This document shows positions 10,555 to 20,880 of a stretch of DNA of 64,000 nucleotides, in pieces. Source of the DNA: Eutreptiella sp. 'Long Island Sound 2002' (taxonomy: Eukaryota; Euglenozoa; Euglenophyceae; Eutreptiales; Eutreptiaceae); NCBI GenBank assembly GCA_964036045.1, contig OZ038378.1, forward strand, positions 17,989,348-18,053,347, in the 5' to 3' direction. Each line of letters starts with the position of its first letter. Position 1 is the stretch's first letter. The translations under genes were made by a program, and so were the position numbers. The notes beneath the pieces are model-generated. The model saw nothing but the letters and a program-made list of their open reading frames with translations. It made no database searches and was not told where the DNA came from.

Positions 10555-12247
10555 TACCAGCAGCGCAGACAACCGCACAGCACAGCCAACCAGCACAGCA
10601 CCGCAGGGCAGCACGGCACCGCAGGACACGGCACAGGGCGCAGGACACCACAGGACAACGCACAGCACAGGAAGACACCACGACACACCAGAGCAGCACC
10701 ACCACTACGCGGAACGCCCAGGGAGACACCACAACGCACAGGGACACGCCACAGCACTAGGCACCAACAACAGCGCAGACCACACTGGCGCCGCACGACA
10801 GGCCGCAGGAGGGCAAAGCAAACACAAACAGCACCGCAAAACGACAGCAGAGCACCACAGCACAGCACCACACGACAGCACAGCGCCACAGCACACGACA
10901 CAGGGAAGCAGGGCACCACAGCCAGCACAACAAGGCACCGCAGCGCACAGAGCGGAGAAGACAGGGAACGAACAGCACGAGGAAAAGAGCACCACAGCAC
11001 GCAGACACCACCAAAGGGCAAAAAACAGCACAGCCAACCAACAGCACAACACAGCACAGCACGACAGCCCACAGGAGGGCAAAGCAAACCCCAACAGCAC
11101 CGCAACAGGACAGCAGAGTACAACAGCACAGCACCACGCGACAGCACAGCACCACAGAACACGACACAGGAAAGCAGGGCACCACAGCAAACCACACCAA
11201 CCACAGGGAAGCAGACCACGCGGCCAGACAGGGACACCGACACCGAAACACGCCACAAGCAGACAACCACGGGCCACCAGACCCAGCGACGCACCACGGC
11301 ACACCACAGGAAACAGCACAACACACAGCAGCGCACCACAGCACCAGGCGCCAGCAAGTGCACGCACCACACGAACAGCACAACGCGAGCGCAGCAACAC
11401 AGCGAAGCACAGCACCGCACAGAGCGGAGAGGACAGGGACCGCACAGCACAGCACCCCGGGACACACACAGCACAAAGCAGAGCGTCAAACAACAGCACG
11501 CACCGCCGCGCCACGACAAAATACACACAGCACAGAGCACACAGCGCGGGGGAACACCGCAAAACACAGCGCCGCAGAGCGAAGGGCGACAGGCAGCGCC
11601 AGAGGGCACGGCGCAACAAACAGCGGCACCAAACGAGCGCAACACAGCACACGACAGCACAACACCGGGCGACACAACACGCAGACACAAAAAGGGGGGG
11701 GGGGGGGGGCAGCAACCACCAGGGAGCAGCCAACAGCCAGGCGGAAAGCACGAAAGAGGGACAAGCGCACGGAGAGCCGAGAAGCGGAAGGCCAACAAAG
11801 CAAACAACGCACAGCGCCGAGGCCCAGGGCACCCGGGGCCGGAAACCAGAGAAAGCCGGAGACAACGGGAGCGCACAAAGGAAGAAGAAAAAAAAAAAAA
11901 CACCCCAAGGCACCAAGCAGGAGCGACGAAAACCGCGAGACACAACTGGGGAGGTGGGGGGGGGGAGCAACCACCAAAGAGCAGCCAAGGGCCAAGCGGG
12001 AGACACCAACCAGGCGCGAGCGCACGGAGAGCCAGGCAGCGGGAGGCCGAGAAAAACAACCAAAACACAGCGCCAAGGCAACGAGGAACGGCAACAGCAG
12101 CGAGAAAGAGGAGGGCAACCCCAGCCCGGAGGGGGCCAAGCAAACCAGAAAGACAGGACGGCCAAAGGAAAAGGTGAGGCGCACCAGAACGCGCCCAGGA
12201 GGCCGGCCCGCCCGACCTGGCCAAGCAAAGCACGCACACGCACACCA
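10555..12247 (+). other. T-depleted tract (unit B)
   Basis: Same composition as 5,400-7,084. A single T that creates an in-frame TAG in unit A (about 5,902) is C here. The plus-strand frame is therefore open from 10,373 to 12,556, and would encode only residues whose codons lack T (His, Gln, Thr, Ala, Gly, Ser, Lys, Asn, Arg, Glu, Asp, Pro). I interpret this as compositional, not coding. Confidence 0.85.
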
Positions 12248-12372
12248 GCCGCCGTCCGGATGGACGAGTGCGCGCCCGGAGGGTACGCAGCCCCTACCGG
12301 CTACGGAACAGCCGCCGTCCGGATGGACGAGTGCGCGCCCGGAGGGTACCTAGCCCCTGCCGGCTACGAACA
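12248..12372 (+). repeat. 62-63 bp tandem repeat, 2 copies
   Basis: Two units starting at 12,248 and 12,311, homologous to the three at 7,085-7,271. Confidence 0.9.
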
Positions 12373-12418
12373 GCCACACACCAGGCGCAACCCAAAGCAC
12401 AGCACACAGAGCGAACAC

Positions 12419-15316
12419 ACCGGTGAACAGGAGCCCAGTGGCCCAAGACACCGCACGCGCGACACAACACACCGAGCAGGCACACCGGTGCACAGGAGCC
12501 AAGTGGCCCAGGACACCGCACACGCAACACAACACACCGAGCGGGCGCACCGGTGAACGGGAGCCAAGTGGCCCAGGACGCCGCAAACGCGAAACAACGC
12601 ACCGAGCGGGCACACCGGTGAACAGGAGCCAGGAGGCCCAGAACACCGCACACGCAAAACAACACACCGAGCGGGCACACCGGTGAACGGGAGCCAGCAG
12701 GCCAAGGACACTGCACACCCAACACAACACACCGAGCGGGCACACCGGTGAACAGGAGCCAGGAGGCCCAGGACACCGCACACGCAAAACAACACACCGA
12801 GCGGGCACACCGGTGAACAGGAGCCAGGAGGCCCAGGACACCGCACACACAACACAACACACCGCGCGGGCACACCGGTGAACAGGAGCCAGGTGTCCCA
12901 GGACACCGCACACGCGAAACAACACACAAAGCGGGCACACCGGTGAACAGGAGCCAGGAGGCCCAGGACACCACACAGACAAAACAACACACCGAGCGAA
13001 CACACCGGTGAACAGGAGCCAAGTGGCCCAGGACACCGCACACCCACCACAACACACCGAGCGGGCACACCGGTGAACAGGAGTCAGGAGCCCCAGGACA
13101 CCGCACACGCAAAACAACACAGCGAGCTGGCGCACCGGTGCACAGGAGCCAAGTGGCCCAGGACACCGCACACGCAACACAACACACCGAGCGGGCACAC
13201 CGGTGAACAAGAGCCGGGAGGCCCAGGACACCGCACACACAAAACAACACACCGAGCGGGAACACCGGTGAACAGGAGCCAGGAGGCCCAGGACACCGCA
13301 CACACAACACAACACAAGGCGCGGGCACACCAGTGAACAGGAGCCAAGTGGCCCAGGACACCGCACACGCAACACAACACACAGAGTGGGCACACCGGTG
13401 AACAGGAGCCAGGAGGCCCAGGACACCGCACACACGAAACAACACACCGAGCGGGCACACCGGAGAATAGGGGCCAGGAGGCCCAGGACACCGCACACGC
13501 AACACAACACACCGCGCGGGCACACCGGTGAACAGGAGCCAAGTGGCCCAGGACACCGCACACGCAACGCAACACACAGAGCGGGCACACCGGTGAACAG
13601 GAGCCAGGAGGCCCAGGACACCGCAGACACAAAACAACACACTGAGCGGGCACACCGGTGAACAGGAGCCCGGTGGCCCTGGACACCGCACACGCAACAC
13701 AACACACCGAGCACAGCGGTGAACAGGAGCCAGGAGGCCCTGGACACCGCACACGCAAAACAACACACCGAGCGGGCACACCGGTGAACGGGAGCCAAGT
13801 GGCCCAGGACACTGCACACGCAACACAACCCACCCAGCGGGCACACCGGTGAACAGGAGCCAGGAGGCCCAGGACACCGTACACGCAACACAACACACCG
13901 AGCGGGCACACCGGTGAACAGGAGCCAGGTGGCCCAGGACACCGCACACGCGAAACAACACACAGAGCGGGCACACCGGTGAACAGGAGCCAGGTGTCCC
14001 AGGACACCGCGCACGCAACACAACACACCGAGCGGGCACACCGGTGAACAAGAGCCAGGAGGCCCTGGACACCGCACACGCAAAACAACACACCGAGCGG
14101 GCACACCGGTGAACGGGAGCCAAGTGGCCCAGGACACCGCACACGCAACACAACCCACCGAGCGGGCACACCGGTGACCAAGAGCCAGGAGGCCCAGGAC
14201 ACCGTACACGCAACAGAACACACCGAGCGGGCACACCGGTGAACAGGAGCCAGGTGGCCCAGGACACCGCACACGCGAAACAACACACCAAGCGGGCACA
14301 CCGGTGAACAGGAGCCAGGAGGCCCAGGACACCGTACACGCAACAGAACACACCGAGCGGGCACACCGGTGAACAGGAGCCAGGTGGCCCAGGACACCGC
14401 ACACGCAACACAACACACCGCGCGGGCACACCGGTGAACGGGAGCGAGGAGGCCCAGGACACCGCGCCTGCAACACAACACACCGAGCGCGCACACCGGT
14501 GAACGGGAGCCAAGTGGCCCAGGACACCGCGCACGCAACACAACACACCGAGCGGGCACACCGGTGAACAAGAGCCAGGAGGCCCAGGACACCGCACACG
14601 CAAAACAACACACCGAGCGGGCACACCGGTGAACGGGAGCCAAGTGGCCCAGGACACCGCACACGCAACACAACCCACCGAGCGGGCACACCGGTGACCA
14701 AGAGCCAGGAGGCCCAGGACACCGTACACGCAACAGAACACACCGAGCGGGCACACCGGTGAACAGGAGCCAGGTGGCCCAGGACACCGCACACGCGAAA
14801 CAACACACCAAGCGGGCACACCGGTGAACAGGAGCCAGGAGGCCCAGGACACCGTACACGCAACAGAACACACCGAGCGGGCACACCGGTGAACAGGAGC
14901 CAGGTGGCCCAGGACACCGCACACGCAACACAACACACCGCGCGGGCACACCGGTGAACGGGAGCGAGGAGGCCCAGGACACCGCGCCTGCAACACAACA
15001 CACCGAGCGCGCACACCGGTGAACGGGAGCCAAGTGGCCCAGGACACCGCACACGCAACACAACCCACCGAGCGGGCACACCGGTGAACAGGAGCCAGGA
15101 GGCCCAGGACACCGTACACGCAACAGAACACACCGAGCGGGCACACCGGTGAACAGGAGCCAGGTCGCCCACGACACCGCACATGCGAAACAACACACTG
15201 AGCAGGCACACCGGTGAACAGGAGCCAGGTGGCCCAGGACACCGCACACGCAAAACAACACACTCAGCGGGCACACCGGTGAACAGGAGCCAAGTGGCCC
15301 AGGACACTGCACACAC
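12419..15316 (+). repeat. 65-bp minisatellite, about 44 units
   Basis: The unit reads roughly ACCGGTGAACAGGAGCC, then a variable AGGAGG/AAGTGG/AGGTGG word, then CCCAGGACACCGCACACGC. Starts at 12,541, 12,606, 12,671 and 12,736 give exactly 65-bp spacing. Variant units form an eight-unit, 520-bp higher-order block repeated at least once (diagnostic GGTGACCAAG at about 14,173 and 14,693). Since 65 is not a multiple of 3, any long reading frame cycles through three phases. The large minus-strand frames here are artefacts of few A on that strand. Confidence 0.95.
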
Positions 15317-15890
15317 GTAGGGCGGCCGAGGGACAGGAAAGAACCAACACCCCATGGGTCGGACACACTGGGGCGACCCAGCCGACCCACCGGGCCAGTG
15401 GCAGGAGCGGTACTCCACGGCCACTGATCCGAGCCCGGCCAGGCTGCATCGGGGACCAGGGCAAACGTCACCCGGAGCCATGGAAGCAACCGGTGACAGG
15501 CGAGCCGGTACACAGTCCAGGAGGGGGTCGCCTGCCAAGCGGAGCGGCCCCGCAACTCAAGCCACAAGGGTGAGGCGGTCGTACCGTAGACAAGCGGGAG
15601 CAATACCCCTTGTGGTGAGAGATACTCCACATGGCTGGGCAGCCCCCAGAGCTGCCGCCCAAAGGAGGGGGCAAGTGGCCCTACTCATGGACACATGTGG
15701 GGACACCCTCCCACCTGGGACACATGGACCGGGTGGCCGCGACAATGCCTTCCCAAGCACATGCGGGAGCGGCTCAAGAGGCACCTAACATAGGGCAGTG
15801 GGAGGGACAGGACGTCCCCTTGGTAAGACCTTCTTCCTGCATTGTCAAAGGAGGCATCCCGAGCTCCCGAAGATACCTACCTACCTACCT
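15317..15890 (+). other. GC-rich 3' domain and (ACCT)4 tail of the T-poor retroposon
   Basis: This non-repetitive, GC-rich segment is still poor in T and lies between the minisatellite and the LINE. It ends in four ACCT units at 15,875-15,890, directly followed by the TSD. In LINE-mobilised RNAs the 3' end is what the reverse transcriptase recognises, so this segment is the best candidate for that role. Confidence 0.5.
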
Positions 15891-15900
15891 GAGGGTCTGT
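15891..15900. repeat. Right TSD of T-poor retroposon
   Basis: GAGGGTCTGT, one mismatch from the left copies. It codes for the last residues of the ORF2 segment before the break (Gln-Thr-Leu). Confidence 0.7.
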
Positions 15901-16832
15901 GCACCGTAAGAAGCTATGATTTTGTAAAGTGTGTTAAGGAGTGCTATTGGTCTGTAGTTTGTAGGATTTTGGGGGTCGCCTTATTTGTAAAGTAGAAAAA
16001 TTTTTGCTTTAAGCCAGTGAAAAGGAATGTGGTCGGCGATAAGGAGGGAACACAGGCTGTAAATGTAGGTTTGGATATCGGGGGGGCAGATGGAGAAAAG
16101 GTAGAGAGATGTGTCGTCGAAACCAGGTGCGGTGTGTGGTTTAGCGTTCGACAAAAGAAGGTTGAAGAAGTCTCTGGTAAGGTGCGGTAGTGGAGCGTCG
16201 TTGGGTATTTTTGGGGAGTTAGTCATGAGTGTGTCGATGAAGGCTGGCTCTGTGTCGAAATCTGGGGGGCCTCCCAGGGAAGAGAGGGCGTGTCCCATAG
16301 ATTTGCACATTTCGTAAGGGTCGGTGGTGAGCTGACCAGTTTGGTCATAGAGAGAGATGGGGGTGGTGTTTCTGGGGTTGAGAATGTTGTTGATTGTCTT
16401 TTTTATGCGTTTGTGAGAAATGAGGGAGTGGTGGAGTTTCTTGTGCGCTTGTGCTTGTTTCTTTGAGGTCCAGTCATTGAGTAGTGTTTGAAGTTTTTTT
16501 GTTTTGTGTGCACTGGAGGCAGTAGAAGGTAAGTTATTTACAGCGTCAAGGAACTGTTTCTCCACGCTGGTTGGTTTGTGTTCGTGTGCTTGATGAGTCA
16601 CTTTTTTGTAGGTGTTGACTAGTTGGGTGAAAAGGAAGTCAGTCAGAGGAATAATTTGTTCAATGGGCTGTTGGAAGAGAGTGTCGTGGTGTTTGGAGAG
16701 CCAGTCGTTAAGAGGTTTACTGAGGGTAGGTAAGCGGCCGAGGCCTACGACTTCCGTTGTGCAGCCGGCTTCTGTGGCACGCCGACAACTGTCGGTCCAC
16801 AAATTTTTCGCAGGCACGTAACCGTACATCAC

Positions 16833-17357
16833 TCCGCTCTTTTTCGCAGACCCATCATTCGCTCGACTGATTCCCCAAGGCTACACGAAGTAATCGTAAG
16901 TCAGGTCACGTTTTCCTGCAGGTTTCTGCTTCTATTCATCAACTGCGGACCACAGCTTCGTCACAGTGTTCACTTACCGCTTTGTTACTCATTGCTTGCT
17001 CAGTTGCATTGGCTGTGCCTTTTTACCCCCCCCCCCCCCCAGCGACAGCAGCCTGCCGGCTGGATTTCCTGATTTTTTTGTCCTTCTACTGTTCGCCCCC
17101 CTGTCAGAGCCCCTACCCCCCTTGTATTCCCTCTGGTCCATCCTGGGGGGACCCCCCCCGCCCGCCCCATGCAGCCCCCTCCGATGCACTCACACCACAG
17201 CCCAGGTGACGTTTTCACGTACAGACTTCAGGTACATGTCCACAGTGCAGTACGTCGGTGGACGTAGATGGATGCGCTGAACTTCTTCACTCCAGGACTC
17301 AGGCAGCTACAACGGACAGGTCAGGGCCGCACCACGTTGTAGTCCGACCACCTTTGG
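16833..17357. other. Closed, C-rich segment between endonuclease and RT of the LINE
   Basis: No ORF2-frame coding is seen here. It contains a run of 16 C near 17,026 and C-rich stretches unlike the flanking G-poor LINE coding strand. Similar words (AGGTCACGTTTTC near 16,913 and AGGTGACGTTTTC near 17,204) lie near both ends. This is either a decayed linker or another small insertion. Confidence 0.35.
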
Positions 17358-18400
17358 TCATAGTGGGCCGCAGGTTTCCGCAAGTGTCCATAAGTTCCCT
17401 CCATGTAAATACGTCCCGCGATTGAACCACAGTGAACTCTGAAGATGTTGAGATGTCAAAAGAGGTTTACTGAGGGACGTAAAATGTGACTTTTCTTCTT
17501 TGCTTAGGGGGCGGTAGTGAATGGAATTGTGTGGAATGTTGTATATGTTAATCGGGTTGGTAGGGATGGCTATGGAAGTGGATACGGTTCGGTGGTCGGA
17601 GATGTCGTTGTGAATATCAATGAAGGTGTTGAAAGGTTTGAAAATGGTGTCTGAAGAAGGAGAGGAGAGAATCAAGTCGATGCGTGTGTGAGACGGGAGC
17701 CTTTTGTTTGCAGGGCGCGTCCACTGTTTTGTCTCTGGGTGGTCCTTACGATACAGGTCAATGAGGGTTGGTGTGGTGGTGGGATTGGTGGGGTGTACCT
17801 GGTCGTGGAGCCAAGGCCAGTATTTATTGTGTTTGATATTAGCCGTGTCTAGAGAAGGTTGGAGATATGTGTTGAAGTCGCCGAGCATGATGCGGCACCG
17901 CTGGTCTTGTTGGAGGGCGGAGATTGTTTTCTCTAGCCTGTGTCGGAGATGAGCGTGATGTGATTTGTACACGTTAATGATACGGAGTGTGTGGTAGCCT
18001 GGTATAGTAAGGTCGATGGCAATAAGGCATCCATTGACCTTGTCGTGTTTGATTTGCGTGACGAAAGGAGATAGGGAAGAGTGAATGATACCCGCTGTGC
18101 GGTTGGATTTGTCAGAAGATATGTTTGTGAAAGTGTGTAGGTTTAGAAGTGAATGTAAGGAGGGGGCGGTAGGTATTTCCTGTAAACAAAGTATGTCGGT
18201 TCCTTGTTGTTGGTGTCGTAGTATAATGGCGTCTAGGTTGTCAATTTTTTTTGCAGTGTTGTGAGTAGTGAGTGTTAAACGTGTTTTAGAGTGGATTAAG
18301 TTGTCTGTTGGTGTGGTAGGTTTAGGTGCTTTGTGAATGTTGGTATCGTAACTTGGTGGTTGGGGGACTCCCGGTGGAAGGGGGATATCAATTGACGGCA

Positions 18401-20336
18401 TCATGATGATGAGGGAGATGGGAGCACGTGTCTAACACTGACCACTTCCGAGACATTCCTTGATCTTGACGAGTCCTCGAGTCTAACGTGAGGCCGTTTT
18501 GGCAGTCGTGGCCCGAATGGGTCAAGAAGGAAGCACTTGCAAAAAGATAAACTCTTCATCCGGTCATGACAGAGATCAGTCAGGCCACTTGCTGGCGACT
18601 GATAGGGCAGAGTGACACTAGCCGTGCAAACGAGTACCCGGTGGTGGCTTGGATGAATCAAAATCTTGACATCCCGAAGATGAGTGAACGAAATCCACAC
18701 GGCGTGCGGGAAGCATTGTGAGGAGAGTGTACGTTCCAGTGTGTTCGCATTGTTTTCGATGCGTGGCACAATATCTTGCGAGGTGATGCATCGCGAGTGG
18801 TTAGATGTAATCGCTTCGAGAAATAGCAGCATGATAAACGGATCATACCGTTGGTATTGAGAGGAGTGAGGACGGAGAGAATCCGCATCTCTGAGTAGTG
18901 ACATAGTGAAGACATTGAGAACTGGATGAAAGAAAGAGTGTGGGTGGGTGGGGAGTCATTGGGGCTTGGCAAAGATCAATCTCTCATTGATGGAGCGCAA
19001 TTGTTTCTCGGAGCCAAATTCTTTGGCGGCCAAGAGTGTGGCTTCCCATTTAGAAGTGGCATGGTCTTTCAGAATTGAATCAATGATGTTTTGTTTTTTC
19101 AAGAGGTTGGGCGAGCCGGATGTAAAAGTGATGCCTTGAAATTTTTCTTGGTGTGCTAGGATACTGGATCCCAGGTTTTGGAAGAGCGCTTCAAAATATT
19201 GGTGTGATTTGGCACTTGGGTTGCATTCCAGCGGTTGGATGGAGATGAAGGTACCAAAAAGTGAAGTTGCTTTGTTGATGTCTCTAAAACTTATGGAGCG
19301 TGGAGCACAAATGACCACCGATTCGGCGTTGGTTGGTGTGTAGGAGGGTTTAGCCCGGTAGCTTAGTGAAGCGTCGGACAAAACTGCATATGTGTTATCG
19401 TGATTGAAAAACTGAGGCCCGCTTTCTTGCATTGTTCGTTCATCCATTTGAGTTTTGAAACTCGTGTTTCGGTGGTGCTTGGAATGGAGTGGACATCCAG
19501 ATGCATCAATACCGAGTATTTGGTGCGTAGAATTGCGAATTGCAGAATCGAATTCATTTTTTCAAGAGAGACCACTCGATTTAGAAGCTCCGTGGGTTCG
19601 AGCTTGACTCCGTTTTTCGCGGAGCTTTTTGAGGCGGAGATCATGAAAGTATTTTCATGGGCGGAGAGGTTGTAGGGGAAAGCCATAATGAGTGGATTCC
19701 TGTCTGGTGGGTAATGGAATTGAACGGTTTTGGCAATTTGGGAGGAGAGGGCTGAGTTGGTTTCGATGTCGAAACAAGCATGGGTGCTGCCAATGGGCGA
19801 GCCCCTTTTTTTTATCTCACCGCGGTAGTGTGCGCAATTGGTGGAGGTAATGGATGAGGCATCTTGGAGGTCGGGTTTGATTAATTTGTTGAAAAATTGG
19901 AAAGCATCTTCCTCGGTGAGGACTTCGAGGTCTCGCGAAATGTCAATTCTGACATAATCAGTGATTGGTGGTGTGTGACGGGCTTCTTGTTGCGGAGAGA
20001 TAAAAGCCTCGGCTTGTGCTAGGTCATGGCCCGGCGAAATAGGAGAGAATTTGGGCGGTGTGTATTGGAACTCCGAAAGGTTGTCCAAAGTAATCATAAT
20101 ATATCCCTCCGGGTGTGGGGCGGAGCAAGTGTCAAAAGGTTTTTGATCATTCTTGAGGACCATATTCAACGGAACAAAGTTTTGGGAGATTTTTTGGTCA
20201 ACCATAAACCTCCTTGCTTTGGCGTAGGCTTGAGAGTAATCCCAAATCCCGGTCGTGGCTTCACACACTCTCGGGTCTGACACCAAAAGAATAAGCGTAC
20301 CCCTTACATGTATTATAGCACGCGCAAGCGACGCCA
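18401..20336 (-). pseudogene. LINE ORF1, C-terminal two-thirds
   Basis: This is the continuation of the ORF that starts at 32,150, split by LTR element B1. On removing B1 and one 5-bp TSD the frame runs on through LLNALA/SLARAII. No known domain (RRM, CCHC, esterase) was recognised. The frame shifts near 19,400. An in-frame TGA lies at 18,956-18,958, but the same frame remains open to the real stop at 18,401-18,403, which overlaps the ORF2 ATG. That overlap and the position upstream of an APE-RT ORF identify it as ORF1; its biochemical role is unknown. Confidence 0.65.
20332..20336. repeat. TSD of LTR element B1 (left)
   Basis: CGCCA here and CGCTA at 31,236-31,240 flank the element, with one mismatch. 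Five base pairs is the usual Ty3/gypsy TSD length, and the LINE ORF1 frame is restored by removing the element. Confidence 0.75.
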
Positions 20337-20870
20337 TGAAAGTGCTGCCCTAGGTCGTGGATGGTGCCGGAGGGCTCAGGGCCGGCAAGACCAGGGGGGC
20401 AGGCACGCGAGGAGTCGACCCGAACGCTGCTGTTGGGGGCAGAACCGGATACACGGGCACCAACGGAGGCAAGAGCGGCGACAACGGAGGCAAGATCCAT
20501 GCTGATTGTTATCCGGCAAAAAATCCCAGTCTATGAAGAAAATTGATGCGGATATTCCTAAGTACACCTGAGTGTCCATATCTATCTGAAAAGATTTATA
20601 AAAATCCGATTGTGAAAAAATATTTGGCCCATTTGGCTCGCGCGCGCGCGTCAGCGGCAATTGGCGATTCCGGGTAAATGATCGGAACGCGGCGGATCTA
20701 CGATGAATGGACCGCGGAATCAGATCCGGCACATCAGAAATATATAGGTCTGATCCTGAGACTGAGCTGCGGGGCGGCGATTCCGCCGAAGCAGAGAAAA
20801 TGGCCAAAATGTAGCCAATCTGGGGCAGATCTGCGAAAATCTGAGCAGATGGGGGTTAGCTGCACTTACA
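20337..20870 (-). repeat. 3' LTR of B1
   Basis: 534 bp, TGTAAGTGC...CACTTTCA on the minus strand. It is nearly identical to 30,702-31,235 and to the 533-bp LTR at 59,830-60,362. It still has the ATG used by gag in B2. Confidence 0.9.
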
Positions 20871-20880
20871 CTCCCCCTCC
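20871..20880 (-). other. Polypurine tract of B1
   Basis: GGAGGGGGAG on the minus strand directly abuts the 3' LTR. This is the standard plus-strand priming site for LTR element replication and confirms orientation. Confidence 0.75.

Larger units (their letters stand above)
7436..12536. repeat. Tandem segmental duplication, unit B
   Basis: This is the second copy of the segment at 2,279-7,435. At its left it begins abruptly in LINE RNase H sequence. At its right it continues into the full minisatellite and the rest of the retroposon, so unit B is joined to the original right flank. It could be a true tandem duplication or two haplotypes joined in assembly. Confidence 0.85.
9891..15890 (+). 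mobile_element. T-poor retroposon, full-length 6.0-kb copy inserted in LINE ORF2
   Basis: Order on the plus strand: an ordinary-composition leader of about 0.66 kb with CpG-rich and pyrimidine-rich parts and an intron-like segment; a 1.7-kb T-depleted tract; two 62-bp repeats; about 44 units of a 65-bp minisatellite; a 0.57-kb GC-rich, T-poor end; and an (ACCT)4 tail. A 10-bp direct repeat with one mismatch flanks it, and removing the insert restores the LINE ORF2 frame exactly. The simple-repeat 3' tail and TSD point to insertion by LINE-type reverse transcription. No protein domain was recognised, so it is probably non-autonomous. I do not know a family it belongs to. Confidence 0.7.
15891..18404 (-). 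pseudogene. LINE ORF2, 5' part (APE endonuclease and start of RT)
   Basis: The first 350 codons (18,404 to 17,358) match an APE-like exonuclease-endonuclease-phosphatase fold, with ILCLQE (catalytic Glu), GDFNTYL, RIDLIL and SDHRTV in the right order. Downstream (16,832 to 15,891) is the RT N-terminal region with the fingers motif NYRPIALLNTLYK. It would nick target DNA and prime reverse transcription. There is an in-frame TAA at 15,981-15,983, just before GDPQNP. Between 16,833 and 17,357 the ORF2 frame is closed and the sequence is C-rich, which may be a further small insertion. ATG at 18,404 overlaps the ORF1 stop as ATGA. Confidence 0.8.

Noticed and set aside
5325-12556. Very long open frames on both strands (up to 1,533 codons) over the T-depleted tracts
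   Set aside because: Stops need T on one strand and A on its complement. Depletion of plus-strand T removes both, so openness is expected in all six frames. The translations are low complexity with no domain, apart from the real LINE RT/RNase H at 7,436-9,880.
12419-15316. CRISPR array
   Set aside because: The 65-bp repeats are contiguous with no unique spacers, there are no cas genes, and the context is eukaryotic.
12294-15630. Three overlapping minus-strand frames of 848-1,062 codons over the minisatellite
   Set aside because: The 65-bp unit shifts phase each repeat, so one open frame implies all are open. The Cys/Val/Pro repeats are a by-product of an A-poor strand.
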